64,000 nucleotides of DNA from Lumbricus rubellus (GCA_945859605.1 OX243827.1:744501-808500), one strand, 5' to 3'. Positions 11,101 through 22,054 are shown, counted from the first letter of the stretch. Numbers and translations: made by a program. Notes: generated by a model not told the origin, from the letters alone.

Positions 11101-11270
11101 TTTCTTGTGTGTTTTTTCAGATTACCGTTTGAAGCAAACGATTTCTGACGTAACAGGCATTGGTATTGTTTCTCAACAGAATGGGTTCTGATGTGTACTT
11201 TCTGATCACAAACTTTAGTAAATAATTTCTGACAAACTGTCATGTATGCGTTCTCTCCACTCTCCAGCAT
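8160..11270 (-). CDS. C2H2 zinc-finger protein, about 32 finger modules plus C-terminal domain
   Basis: A 1036-aa open frame starts with ATG at 11270. I count 32 finger modules. The first two have lost a ligand (no first Cys; 'LLRQ' for C-x2-C) and module 31 reads 'SQLC'; the rest are canonical 28-residue fingers with TGEKPY linkers. Modules 4-15 are four copies of a three-finger block (GRGYILK / SSSVLK / TQRGYLK), a 252-bp higher-order repeat. The C-terminus matches the 2280 gene: a linker, then 'FGCGICGEMLENETDFLEHCSSHRFSPPDEL'-type ending. Predicted nuclear DNA-binding protein, target unknown. It runs opposite to its paralogue at 2280. Confidence 0.85.
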   Translation of the reverse strand: MLESGENAYMTVCQKLFTKVCDQKVHIRTHSVEKQYQCLLRQKSFASNGNLKKHTRNHTGEKTHICLVCQKSYTEGHNLKAHMRTHTMEKPYKCKLCQKSFGRGYVLKVHMRTHTGEKHYQCELCQKSFSEGGNLKRHMRTHSGEKPYKCQLCQKLFTQRGYLKTHMRTHTGEKPYRCQLCQKSFGRGYILKAHMRTHTGEKHYQCELCQKSFTSSSVLKVHMRTHNGEKPYKCQLCEKLFTQRGYLKIHMRTHTGEKPYTCQLCQKSFGRGYILKLHMRTHTGEKHYQCELCQKSFTGSSVLKVHMRTHSGEKPSKCQLCQKLFTQCGYLKTHMRTHTGEKPYTCPLCQKSFGRGYILKVHMTTHTGEKHYQCELCQKSFTGSSVLKRHMRTHSGEKPYKCQLCPKLFTHCGGLKSHMRTHTGKKPYKCQLCEKSFSHCGGLKSHMRTHTGETPYKCQLCQKSFTQSNVLKTHMRTHSGEKPYKCQLCQKSFTCSGNLRTHNMRTHSIKAYICHLCQKSYVDASYLKAHMRTHTGEKPYMCQLCHKSFSHGDSLKKHMRTHTGEKPYKCQLCQQSFTIAGNLKRHMRSHSGEKPYLCQLCHKSFSHGDSLKQHMRTHTGEKPYKCQLCEKLFSLGGYLKTHMRIHSGEKPYKCQLCQKSFVRGDVLKVHMRTHTMEKPYKCQLCQKSFTNSGALKKHSMIHSGEKPYKCQSCQKVFATRSHLKTHMGTHTGEKQYQCQLCHKSFSRFSHVKGHMIIHTREKPHMCELCHESFSRGSHLKTHMRTHTGEKQHQCQLCQKSFSEGGSLKIHMRTHSGEKPYKCQLCQKLFTQSGHLKTHMRTHTGEKQHQSQLCQKSFTHSGGLNGHMRTHSGEQTYMCEICEKGFCALTHLMKHRRTHSNELQHICSKPNLEDSSATKLQAEVQSKDDELKKEASANLSVPFLPLSIADAFDKPFERLARKELEVRHEMIGPIPTSCIGECVLINKIKSPEKGKPILERSFGCGICGEMLENETDFLEHCSSHRFSPPDELFIDRC

Positions 11271-11274
11271 AGGT

Positions 11275-11500
11275 TGTCATTTTTGTTTTCAGAGTATACC
11301 CTCGCCAGTATAGGCTCTATGATTTCTGACATACATCACAGTTACATGCTTTCTCTCCAGTATGAGCTCTGATGATCTTTTCAGCTGACCCCCTTGAGTA
11401 AAGGACTTCTGGCATGGCTAGCATAATTGACATTTGCATTGTTTTCCCCTATGTGCGTTGTAATGTGTGCCGTCAGTTTAGCCTACCACCTTCGGTATAT
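11275..11500 (-). pseudogene. Degenerate zinc-finger remnants upstream of the 32-module gene
   Basis: The minus-strand sequence still shows finger spacing (TCTCTCCAGTATGAG..., TTTCTGACATA..., CATTTGCATTG linker and Cys-pair patterns) but with frame shifts. These are decayed 5' fingers, so the array was once longer. Confidence 0.6.
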
Positions 11501-11874
11501 GATTTGGTAAAATCAAACGCGCAGTCTTTCAACTTTTTAATTTCTCTTTAGCAGTTCTGTTGTAACGGAGTAAAATAATTATCCAAACACGAAAAGTTCT
11601 ATAATCTTTTTGGGTATATGAAATCTGATACATGAACACCCTTGTGTTCTCCTTCAGTTGCAATGCAAAATGACAAAAAAGGAATTGATGATTCAAAAGC
11701 TGTTGATATTCAAATGATTGTACTAGCACCTCACGTAAAGATGTTCATCTTCATGCCCTTCCAAAAAGAACTACCAGCACCTAGAAACATGAAGAACATG
11801 AACTTCTCTGTGATATTTTGTTTAAAGACAAAATAATTATTTTATCAGTGAATCAATCACAATTTATATAGCAC

Positions 11875-11995
11875 ACATTCGAGATATAGAGGAGCTCTTG
11901 GCCGAGGTCAAGTGAAACAAAGTAGTCTTCAACAGTCTGTGAAACTCAGAACAGTTTGGGAAGTGTCGCATAGTTAAGTGAAGTCTGGTCCAGCT
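11875..11995 (-). pseudogene. LINE C-terminal scrap
   Basis: The minus-strand translation reads 'VGPTSWTRLHLTMRHFPNCSEFHRLLKT', matching the 'AFSVVGPxxWNxLP...FKxxLKTxLF' end of L2/CR1-type LINE polyproteins. It is too short to assign further. Confidence 0.5.
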
Positions 11996-11999
11996 TGTT

Positions 12000-12640
12000 G
12001 GTCCCACGGCGACCTCGCACCCACAAGGACACACCCCGCCCACCAGGGATGGGGTACGTGGGCGCTGGGTTTCTGGGTGGACCAAAACTTTTACCTCGAA
12101 ATTTCATGGGCATCGCCGGTTACTTCAGAGGAGAGGATGGGTACTCCGTGGAGTGGAAGCGAGTTAGGTGGTGACTGGGGAGGTGTGGTGTGGTGGGGTG
12201 TGGTTGGGTGGTGGTGGGGTGGGTGGGGGTGGTGGTGATGGGGGAATAGCGGTTGGTGTTAATAGTCGCAAACCTAAATTTACTGGATAACACTGGGGGA
12301 CACCAGAGCGGTGAAAGCATGTTAGGGCGGGCAGTCGTGGATGGGTAGGGGTGGGGCTGGATGGAATGGGTCCAGAATTGGGTGAGGTAGGGGTGGGAAG
12401 AGCGTGAAACCGAATGAGGTTGAGAGGGAGGGGTAGTGGGTAGTGGCAAGAGCGGGGAAAGCCAAAGCTTTCCGAGCTGCGTCAACCCCGGATACCTCTA
12501 AGAGGTAGGGGCTGTCTGGAGGCTGGTTGGGACACTCCGCCCCGTAGTTGGTGCTGGTGTGGGCTGGTGGGGCGGAAACACGAAATTTCCTGGGCAACGC
12601 CGAGTACCCCAGGTAGTTTTTTGGAAGCAATAAATTGTAA
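12000..12640. repeat. G/T-rich low-complexity block
   Basis: A stretch of GGGTGGGG/GGTGGTG-type repeats. The phrase 'GAAATTTC(A/C)TGGGCA(T/A)CGCCG' occurs near each end (12100 and 12580) in the same orientation. No coding signal is seen. Confidence 0.4.
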
Positions 12641-12717
12641 GTTCAAATAAGTTTTTATGAGTTACTACATACTACATGTATTGTATACGTGCCATAATGA
12701 GTAAGCTTAGCCTATAG

Positions 12718-13151
12718 CGTATTCCGCCGAAGTTGCGAAAACGCAACATAATTCGCATAGCGCATTCCGCCGATGTTGCGAAAACGCAACATTAAAATTT
12801 CGAAGATTACGGTTTCAGTATACAATGAGATATAAATTTAATAAACAACAGACGTTAATTATTCACATTAGTATTCCAATCGGACAACTTCACTTTTCGG
12901 AAATATTGACGTGTTATAAGAGGGATTTTTTTTGAACAAAACCCCTAGACAGACACCAAGAAGACCAAATTTTGACAAATTCAAAAAAAATAAGATGACA
13001 ATAAATAATTTTATATTTGGTAACAGCATACTTAGTAAACACCCATTAAGTAAAAAAAAATGGATTCATGCAGGTTTCTCTCGTTTTTAATTTTTCAACG
13101 ATTTTTAAGCAGTACGTTGCGTTTTCGCAACGTCGGCGGTAAATGGGTTAA
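12718..13151. mobile_element. MITE-like element with palindromic GTTGCGAAAACGCAAC motifs
   Basis: Two direct copies of TTCCGCCGAxGTTGCGAAAACGCAAC lie at 12721-12795. An inverted copy (GTTGCGTTTTCGCAACGTCGGCGGTAAATGGGTTAA) ends at about 13150. The right end, read outward, starts TTAACCCATTTACCGCCGA, the layout of a TTAA-inserting piggyBac-like element; the left end is degraded. Confidence 0.5.
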
Positions 13152-13279
13152 GAAAGAAAGAACAGAACAGCTGTGGCAAAAGGTTATTAAGAAGGGAAAC
13201 ACTGTAAGATACTTGGGTCATATCATGCACTACTAACCAGAATAGGCCCTACTTGAAAACAGATATCATGTCAATACAA

Positions 13280-13880
13280 TACAATGATCATTCTTCAGTT
13301 AAATATAACTGAAGAGCTCTCTTAAACCTGCTCAAAGTTGGAAGGAATGTTATATCCAGTGGTAATTGAGGAGTTCCATGTGTTTGGGCCCTGGCATTTA
13401 ATGGAAAACAGCTTCGGATTGATTCGAGCAAAATCAGGCCGGAATTTGGCTGCGTGTCTTGTGTAATGTTGATGCACAGAGGATGCCAGTTTAAAATAAT
13501 TATTAAAACAAGGTGGTAACAAGTTATTGTGGTACCGATACATGAAGAGGCCAATTTGGAGCCTATTAATGCCTAATATCGTTAGTATACGGTTAGTTTC
13601 GAAGGTGCCTTTGGTGCTAAGTTTCCAATGAATGTGGTAGACAGTTCTTATAGCAGATTTCTGGAGTACAACCAAGCAGTGGAGAGTTTGAGAGTAGTTA
13701 ACACCTCAGGAGATATTACAATATAAAAAATATGGATAGACAAGCGTATAATAGAGGTTGATAAGGATATCCAAAGGCAAGTTATGGCGTATTCTACGTA
13801 GTATACCTATGTTCTTAGCCACTTTTTTGGCAATCTGTAAAATATGTTCTTTCCAATTCAAAAACGACGGTGCAACATTA
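13280..13880 (-). pseudogene. CR1-like LINE, RT C-terminal fragment
   Basis: The minus-strand translation in two frames gives 'AKNIGILRR', 'LYYTLVYPYF', 'VVLQKSAIRT', 'LQIGLFMYRYHNNLLPP' and a WN-type ending. It is collinear with the better copy at 15669-17222 and interrupted by at least one frameshift. Confidence 0.65.
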
Positions 13881-14089
13881 TAGGCTGCTGTGAATTTAAA
13901 ATTTTTAATTTCGATTCACAAATATGCGATAGATGGCGGAACAGTACTTCTTAACCCAGCTTCTCTTTCCTATTATTAATAATAGTAAAGATAAGTGTTC
14001 ATCTATATTCGCCCGCCATCTTGTACGAATCCCGATTCAACATTTTTTACTAAGATAACTGGTCGGCTATTAATTTATATTATTATTAT

Positions 14090-14418
14090 TATCTGACAAT
14101 TTATAAAGCGCCTCTTGCAGCAAGAGCCTTTCAGAGGCGCTCTCTGCGCTAACTAGCCGAAATGATTTAAGAGTCATAACGAGCAAAAAATAACAACAAT
14201 TAGCAAAACAAAACACAGTTAGCTGAAAGAGTCACCGGTGGCGAGCCCTCGCAAACACGTAGAGTTGACCATCGGATTCCCGTAGACAGCTGGTAGATGG
14301 CGTGGTTGATCGGAGTCACTGGTAGGTGGTAGATGACTCCCGTCCGGCTAATCGTTGAGACTCCAGCAAGGATGCGCGTAGTAGAAGGCATTCGTCGCTT
14401 GTCGGTCGGTAGTTGGAG
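14090..14418. repeat. SINE/LINE tail and unclassified repeat
   Basis: Contains 'ATTTATAAAGCGCCTC...CAGAGGCGCTC', the shared tail of the local SINE and L2-like LINE in reverse orientation. The following 250 bases are unique to me. It directly abuts a zinc-finger gene fragment. Confidence 0.4.
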
Positions 14419-14515
14419 CATTGCTCTTGTCATCGACTTTCTCCACCTGACGAATTAGCTGCTGACCTGTCGCCGAATTGATTCCATTTTATGTGCGATT
14501 AAAACATGTGTAACT
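14419..14515 (+). pseudogene. Fragment of zinc-finger gene 3' end
   Basis: About 95 bases nearly identical to 4256-4352: the codons for 'LSPPDDLAADLS', the stop, and the start of the 3' UTR (CCATTTTATGTG). It shows that the C2H2 unit, including 3' flank, was duplicated here and mostly lost. Confidence 0.7.
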
Positions 14516-15668
14516 GACGTATTGCAGTATCATTAGAAGCTGGATGAGCATATTAACCAACAGAAGTAGAAGTTGGATGAGCGACGAAATCATGATTTTA
14601 TGCTAAATTGTAACCGTAAAACTAGAGGCTGCATGGGCGTCCGCAGGAATTTTTCTAGGGGGGCGCAGATTTTTATACAATTGTCACAGAGGCTAGCTTG
14701 TCGAAAGCAACCGATCACTCCACCTTCGTCGCTCGCTCCTTCTGCACTGGCTCCCTCTCGATCCACTGTCACGAAACCCAGCATGCGAAAAATCATGGAC
14801 ACATTCATTGCCAAAACTGTTATGATAGTAAAATTGTATGTGGCTGAAATCTGACCTTACTCTTGAAATAACAGTTGCAATCGTCTGGGTTCTTATATCC
14901 AAATTGATTTATCACTTCATGAACCCGCTTTGCTGTCTGAAATTGTTTCCGAAGTACAAAGACCAAGGTGAAGAAATTCAGAAGATTATTGTTTCCGAAG
15001 TACGAATTACAATGTAGGCCTACATCGCCTACACTCATTAGGTCTCTACAGAGACCTGATAAATGGTCGTCACTGGTTGCTGAACGAATGAATCCATGTT
15101 CTATCCTCACATAAGCGTATAATTTATACCGTATTGAATAACCTTAATTTCTATATGGTGCCCGCTGTAAGCCTATACCGGTATTTAGTTGTTTAAATAT
15201 GACCGTTTATAGAACTTAACTTCAAGCGAAAATGAACACCCTTGACTGCCTGTTCCGTTCCTAACAAATTGCCCTATGCTCTGCCTCGAGCGGGAAGCTT
15301 TGATCCCTCAAGTTCCTCAATCTGTCAGCAAGGTCGTAACTTTCCTCATGCAGATAGAGGTGGTGACTAGATTCCTCTGCTCACTACTCATCCCTTCTCT
15401 CTCCCCTCCCACAATATAATTATATATAATATATGTGCCATATATATATGCCACCCTATCAAGTATCAACTCTGATGTGATGTTTTCTCTTCTATCCCTC
15501 CTCTCCATTTCTTTATCTGTCCCTTTTAAGTTCTACCTCTTCCTCTCTGTCTCTCCCTGGCACCCTCGCTCTCTCGATCTTTTATCCTCTTTCTGAAGCC
15601 AACCAAGGCTGAGTCAATGCATCGTGTATAATAATAATAATGCACAATAATGCCCTCGGCAGAACTCT

Positions 15669-17222
15669 ATGGGTTTCCTAATGGTATCCCCGGAGGAAAT
15701 TATGGATATTGGCCGTGATATACGTTTAACGCATAGCAAAGGTGTTGACGATATAGACCCCTGTATTGCGGCCCCCAATCTCTCCTTGGTTGCCAGACCT
15801 TTAGCGGAGATAATAAATTGTTCATTTAGTAGTGGGATTGTTCCACAAGGCATAAAAATAGCTAAAGTGGTCCCAATACTAAAAAAGGGCGATAAGGGCA
15901 ATGTAATCAATTACAGACCCATTTCCGTTCTTCCTTACTTCTCCAAGTTCTATGAAAAACTTATGTATAATCGACTCTATGGCTATGTTAAAAACTCTAA
16001 CATCATTTATCCATCTCAGCATGGATTTCAACCTGGTCATTCCCCCTATATGGCCTTATTAAATATGCAGGACATGATTTCAAAGGCTATTGAAAATAAT
16101 GAATACTCAGTGGGAATCTTCTTTGATCTAGCTAAAGCGTTTGATACGGTAGACCATAATATTTTGCTTAAAAAATTAGACAACTATGGAATTAGGGGGA
16201 CTCAGCTCAGATGGTTTGCCAGCTATTTTGAGAGCCGTACACAAAGAGTTCTCTGTAATGGTGTCCTTTCTGAGCTAGGGTTGATCAAATATGGAGTTCC
16301 TCAAGGCTCCAACCTCGGACCACTCCTTTTCCTGCTTTATATTAATGACTTGGCCAATGTCTCTCCAACAATGTTTTTTATTCTATTTGCCGATGACACC
16401 AACGTTTTTTACTCCAATGGTTCATGGCAGACGTTGTTTCAAACTGTGAACGTTGGACTATCTAGCATAGCTGTTTGGTTCCATGCAAATAAACTCACCC
16501 TTAATTTAGATAAAACCAACTTTATTTAATTTAAATCCCACCGGAAAATAAAGCCAAATGACAATCTCTGTTTGCTTATTGATGATATTTCCATCAATCA
16601 AGTTGAATCTACAAAATTCTTAGGTGTGCATATAGATCAACATTTGACCTGGAAAGTTCATATTAATCAAATTGCAACTAAAATTGCTAAAAATATTGGT
16701 ATTATTTCCCGCGTTGCTTATATCTTGCCAAAGACAATTAGAATGAATTTGTATTATACCCTTGTCTACCCCTACCTCACATAATGCAACCTTGTTTGGG
16801 CATCGACATACGAATCCAGGCTTCATAAACGTGTAATCTTACAGAAGAGGGCTGTTCGTATAATTGCGGGTATTCGTAAACGGGAACACACTGGCCCTTC
16901 CTTTAATGAACTTCATCTCCTGAAAATTGACCAGATAAAGGATCTCCAAATTAGCGAGTTCTTTTTTCGACTCGAACACGGTCTCCTTCCTTCGGTATTC
17001 CAAGGTTACCTCCCTCACGCCTCTGACATTCATTCGCATTTCACTAGGAATTCTTCTGCTTTTCGCCCTGTCAAAGCTCAATCTAATACTAGGCGGTTTA
17101 CTATTAAATCTTATGGCACTAAAGTATGGAACACAATACCAATTGACATTCGTCAATCGAGTAGTCTGCAGGTATTTAAAAAGAAACTTCGTGTTCTACT
17201 CTCCTCCACTAATGCTACTTGA
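15669..17222 (+). pseudogene. CR1/Jockey-like LINE reverse transcriptase, two nonsense codons
   Basis: One frame runs through RT motifs: 'NYRPISVLPYFSK', 'FDLAKAFDTVDH', 'GVPQGSNLGPLLFLLYINDL', 'FADDTNVFYS', then a thumb region and a WN-type C-terminus ending TGA at 17222. In-frame stops lie at 16527-16529 and 16782-16784; the frame is otherwise continuous. The endonuclease is absent (5' truncation). The 3' UTR ends in an ATTGT microsatellite near 17495-17525, a common CR1/L2-type tail. It sits inside TIR element family 1, copy 1. Confidence 0.8.
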
Positions 17223-17845
17223 AGTGCACATGACCATGTGTAGTTAAGATTTTAGTTAAGTACTTAGTTAAGTTTGTTTCTCTATATGCTCTTGACAATA
17301 TAAGCTTTTCTGCAATCTGTCATCACCTAATTTGTTTTAGTCTCTTTCTTTTAAGCTATCTTGATTAATTTTTCTTGGGACTTTTTACTTGGGTGACCCT
17401 TCCCAGCGGGATGTCCATCCCTTTTGGGCCCCCCTTTGTAGCCAATGCATGCATGTTTTGTACTTTTATTGTTTTCTTGTTTTCTGGTTGCAATAAAGTG
17501 AATTGTATTGTATTGTATTATATTCCTATTATAGTATACATGTATATATATATATATATATAGATATAGATATGTGTAGTACCCCAGGATAAAGTGTGAC
17601 CAAACGCGGATTGGCTGGCATCAAGGGAAGAATCTGATTTCTTAGTCAGAGTCAGAGACAGTCGCTCCACTGCGGCTCCAGCCAGTACCAATTAAGTTTG
17701 TTTATATAATATATATATTATATGTAGGCCTATATATTTTTTTTGCTTGTGTGAATATATATGACTATAATCTATTCGCGTTTCACCGCGGCTGGATTTG
17801 TTATCTCGCAGTGATCGCCTGAAACAACACAAGAGCCGCTGTTAA

Positions 17846-18821
17846 CCCTCAGGCTACCAAGCTTTTTTTGTAACACTGACTACCAAGGGGGGGGGGTGGT
17901 TACCACCCCCCCTGGATTTTGGGTTTGGTTTGAGATATCATAACTTGTAATACATTAATGGATTCAGCATTCATTTCTGCACAAAATGGTATATTTAGGT
18001 TTGAAATATATGAAAGTACCCCGGAATTATGAATTTTTTTCCCTAGGCAACCGTCGATTTCACAAAATGCATACTTTCGCATTTATAGCAAACTATTAGA
18101 TTATGTGTGTTTTTAACATAATTTATTTATTTAAAAAAGTTTAAATATAATAAAGTCCAATATCCAACTATAAAAACTAGTAATAAGTTAGTTTTAATTA
18201 CAATAAAAAAAAAACATGTATTAGCTGCTGAAAAACGTTTACGCAGACTTATCGGTTTACGTTGTAAAAAAACCCCAACATTTTCACACATTTAAATTTA
18301 TTTTGAGCACTTCCGGTCATCAAATGTCATATTAATTAGTATCAAAAAACAGCCCTGAATGCCCTCTATAGAATGGCATAATTTACTTATCTTGAAAAAT
18401 AAATTAGGAATAATTTTTAATAGGAAAAACATGAAAATTTTATGAAAATAAAACACCTTTTTATATATTTTAATTTATTTTGAGCACTTCCGGTTGTCAA
18501 AAGACAACTCCGTGACCACCACAATGTAGCCCCACATTCCCTCTACAGAATGGTGTAATTTGTGTCTCTTCATGTCAAAGGACGGATAAGATACAGCCAA
18601 TAATCTAAGGGGGGGTGGTATCCACCCCCCTGGTGCCTCGGGTATATCGGGTATAACTTTTGAATGGTATGGTATACTATATCATCACACATTTTAGCTC
18701 AAAATGTGTGCAAATGAATCCTCTACAGCTACCTAAAACGTCAAAATTTTATTCCAAACGAAAAAAGTTTTATTTGGAAAAAACCTAGGGGGGGGTGGTT
18801 ACCCCCCTGGTAGCCCGAGGG
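17846..18821. mobile_element. piggyBac-type MITE flanked by TTAA
   Basis: TTAA at 17842-17845 and 18822-18825 bracket a 976-bp segment that starts CCCTCAGGCTACCA and ends TGGTAGCCCGAGGG (inverted repeat with one mismatch). The block GGGGGGGTGGT(T/A)-ACC recurs at about 17886, 18607 and 18787. 'TTTATTTTGAGCACTTCCGG' occurs twice inside. No transposase. TTAA duplication with CCC(T/N) ends is the piggyBac signature. Confidence 0.75.
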
Positions 18822-19424
18822 TTAAAGGGAACAAGATACCAATTACTTAGCAATTAGGCGACACGACTCAATGCATTTTGTCGTTTATTGGGTCAACAAT
18901 ATGAATTTCCATATTACCACAAGAAAATTCTATAGGCTACATATATATGCTATGCATCCAAAGAAAGATATAAATTATACGTCCAACTTGTATGACACAC
19001 CGATAATCATGTGGAAAATCGCATTGTTAATAATCATAGCCAAATAATCTAGACTCTAGAGTTATCTGCAAATATTCGAAAAATCCAGGGGGGCGCACTT
19101 GCGCCCCCTTGAGCCCCTCTGCGGACGCCCATGAGAGGCTGGATGAACGATCAAACTATTTTTAGTTGAAGTAGAAGTTGGATGAATAACGGAACTGTGA
19201 TATAACATAACATAACATTTTTTATTCGGCAACCAATTCATAACATGTTGTAATTACATCATGGTTATCAAATATGTTGGCTACCCAGGAGACCCAAAAG
19301 GGGCCGAAGGTCCCGCGGGTCAGGGCCACCTGAGAGCGTTGAGTTAAACAAATGTAATACGGCCGAATGTGAAATGAAATAACACAAAAGTAAACCTTAA
19401 CTAGCATACCTGTATATACACATA

Positions 19425-19512
19425 CGTTATATATATATATATGTGTGTATATATATATATATTATATATATATATACATACACACACACATATATATATA
19501 TATATCTACACG
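19425..19512. repeat. TA/TATG microsatellite
   Basis: Alternating TATATA and TGTGTATA / CACACACA tracts. Confidence 0.8.
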
Positions 19513-19556
19513 AAAAGCGAGTTAGAAAATATTAGAGTACAAAATATTTATTGATA

Positions 19557-20060
19557 AACACAGACACATACACATGCGATGTTTGTAACAAAGGATTCAC
19601 ACACATTGGACAACTGAAGACACACAGTGGAAGTCATGCAACAGAGAAGCAGCATTCAATCAATGAACATCGGATCAAAAGTAGTTCCTTAGCAAAGCAG
19701 TTTCAACTCCTTGCACAGTCAAAAGTTCTGAGAATGGGAAGTGAAGTTACTGCTGACGTATCTGAACATTTCATTACATTTAGTAGTGCGGGTGTTTTCG
19801 ATGAATCAAATGAACGTTATTCCAAGAAATTATGCCCAGATTCTATTGGAATTGCAGACGTATCACCGGAGATTGGAGATGGAGAAGGTCTGTTTACAAG
19901 CAACTTCAGATCTCATGGGGATGCACAATCGTCTTTGTTAACATCTTTTGGATGTGGTATAATTATGTAACAAAGTCCTCAAAACAAAGAATTCATTTAT
20001 GGAGCATTGTTATGTTCATCGACAATCTCCACTTCATGAGTTAATTTCTGACCTGTGAAT
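19557..20060 (+). pseudogene. C2H2 family paralogue, truncated and frameshifted
   Basis: Keeps only the last finger ('YTCDVCNKGFTHIGQLKTH') and the C-terminal domain ('AKQFQLLAQSKVLRM', 'SEVTADVSEH', 'SLLTSFGCGI'). Near 19955-19965 the frame breaks inside the lone C-x2-C motif; the missing residues continue in another frame to about 20058. All upstream fingers are gone. Confidence 0.75.
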
Positions 20061-20584
20061 TGTTTATCCATCTTCAATTTTACAAGCATTGTTTTCATTA
20101 ATCCGATTGCATTTTTCAAGCGTTCGTCTCATGGGTCCATTTCCTATTTTATCAAGGCTTTCATCAGTCCACTTTGAATTTATCTGGAGAAAAGATTGAT
20201 ATGACCAATGGTTTGGAGACAAACCACTGTGAATAGTAATATTTACATTTATTTGGCAGGCATTTTTACAAATGGGTTCAAAGGCCATTTCGGTGCCCTA
20301 TACCACACCCAAATGTGACCGTTGGTTGATTTTTGGACACGATGCTAATCTCGTCAGGAAGTCTAGACCTGTCAGGTATCAATCGAAAGCGTGGGTGCTC
20401 TGTGACTCAGCTACTGTACACCTTCAATCTTCGTGTATAGCTTTGCACTGGTAAAGTTGGCAATCAAGCAGAAAAAGTTGAAGGAATTGTCCACGATGTA
20501 GTGGACGTCATAGCCGGGTTTGAACAGCATAATCTAACCGGGTGACCCAGATAATTCGGAGCCCGACAATTCCACATAATTGAG

Positions 20585-20624
20585 CTCAGCTCCATCACCC
20601 ACATATGTGGGTAATGGAGCTGAG
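20585..20624. repeat. 40-nt near-perfect palindrome
   Basis: CTCAGCTCCAT... pairs with ...ATGGAGCTGAG around the centre CACATATGTG, with a single mismatched pair. It could extrude as a cruciform; function unknown. Confidence 0.65.
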
Positions 20625-20689
20625 TATGAAAAACTGGTATAAAACCGAGAATCACATTACTAATTTTAGCAGCCACGTATTGTCCTAAC

Positions 20690-21085
20690 CGAAATGTCCA
20701 GGCTGAATTTTCCGAACCGAATTGTCCACTCCATATATTGCCCACTCCGAATTGTCCAGATAAAAATTTTCCGAGCCAAGCTTTATATGAAATGCCAGTC
20801 TTTGAATTGTCTGCTTCGAATTGTGCCTTCCGTATTGTCCGGCTCCGAATTGACCAGTTCCGAACTGTCCCCCTTTGAATTGTCCACTCCGAATGCCAGA
20901 TCCAAATTGTTCAAGCCAGAATTTTATAGTAAATGACAGTCTTTGAATTGTCTGATGCGAATTGTGCCTTCCGAATTGTCCGGCTCCAAATTATTCGGCT
21001 CCGAATTGTCCAGCTCAGAATTGTCCAGCTCAGAATTGTCCATTCCGAATTGTCATATACGAATTGTCCAGATTCAAATTGTTCG
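20690..21085. repeat. GAATTGTCC oligomer array
   Basis: Dozens of variants of CCGAATTGTCC(GGCTC / AGCTCA). Two longer sub-units begin 'AAATG(C/A)CAGTCTTTGAATTGTCTG' at about 20788 and 20931. A further block of the same array lies at 21600-21712, and inverted units lie near 20550-20575. Confidence 0.7.
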
Positions 21086-21114
21086 AGCCAGAATCATCAT
21101 CATCTTCATCATCA

Positions 21115-21172
21115 ATAACCTTGGGCTCAATGCCCGTAGGAGTCCGACGCCACTCTCTGTCTGAGTCTGTCT
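21115..21172. repeat. Dispersed repeat, copy 1
   Basis: 'ACCTTGGGCTCAATGCCCGTAGGAGTC...CTCTCTGTCTGAGTCTG' is the reverse complement of 32836-32893 with few changes. A dispersed repeat of unknown class. Confidence 0.6.
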
Positions 21173-21599
21173 CGTGCCATGATGCCCAGCTTCAACCGGT
21201 CCGGTCAGCAGGTCTGCTTCATACCATTAACATCTTGAAGCACCTAGACCACCTTGTCTGATGTAAGAGAATCGTGAGAAAGAGACACGAAGGACAACGT
21301 GGGACAATGCCCGTTGTGTCCCACGCTCTCTCCCCCGACCCTCTCCATCGGTCTGTCCTGACCGGCCTGTGCATGTCTGCTCCACATCATGACACCTTGA
21401 AGCATCTGGGTAGCTATGTCACTTGTGTTGTGGTTTTGGCGGATTACAATCGTCTTAGTTTTTCACTGCCAGCGTATCGCCACCCATCTGGCAAACCTTC
21501 CTTCTTTTGTCCGGGCTTAGGACCGGCACAGGGATGTTGTTGGTTCCCTGAGGCAGAGGATGGATGCAGTTTAACGTCGTGCCCAGGACTAGAGCCAGA

Positions 21600-21712
21600 A
21601 TATTATAGAAAATGCCAGACTTTTAACTGTCTGATCCGAATTGTGCCTTCCAAATTGTCCGGCTGCGAATTATCCGGCTCCGAATTGTCCACCTCCGAAT
21701 TGTCCGGGAACC
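21600..21712. repeat. GAATTGTCC oligomer array, second block
   Basis: Same units as 20690-21085 (GAATTGTGCC, AAATTGTCCGGCTGC, GAATTATCCGGCTCC). The two blocks may be subterminal repeats of one element. Confidence 0.6.
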
Positions 21713-21719
21713 CATGACC

Positions 21720-22050
21720 GCTTATGCAATTGCTTCTAAATAAATAATCAGGTGATATTAACATCGGGGTCCATAAAAATTATGGACCCCAACAACCTGA
21801 GTGTGACTAGATTAGCGACATGCTACAAGAGTTAATAGAATCAGTTGGTGAACATGCATCATATAAAATTTCACATAATTTATTACATCAAAAACTATCA
21901 ACAAAGCAAAGTAATTAATATGTTTAAAGCATTCTAGCTGCAAATGTTTACCATTAGCAAAACTGACAGTATGGCTGCTTAAAACTTATAGTCAAGATAG
22001 TTAGTACATGTTTTTGAATCACATTATTGGGATAAAGTTTAACGAGTTTT
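21720..22050. other. AT-rich stretch, nothing recognised
   Basis: No coding, RNA or repeat signal that I can support. Confidence 0.3.
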
Positions 22051-22054
22051 TATA

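Larger units (their letters stand above)
14632..19133. mobile_element. TIR element family 1, copy 1 (8-bp target duplication)
   Basis: Begins CATGGGCGTCCGCAG and ends CTGCGGACGCCCATG, a perfect 15-bp inverted repeat followed inside by G-rich/C-rich runs. It is flanked by AGAGGCTG at 14624-14631 and again at 19134-19141. No transposase frame is seen. It has been invaded by a CR1-like LINE (15.6-17.5 kb) and a TTAA MITE (17846-18821), which explain most of its length. The 8-bp duplication fits hAT or P superfamilies; the superfamily is not proven. Confidence 0.8.

Noticed and set aside
20690..21085. CRISPR-like look of regularly repeated short units
   Set aside because: Units are directly adjacent degenerate oligomers without unique spacers, and the DNA is eukaryotic.
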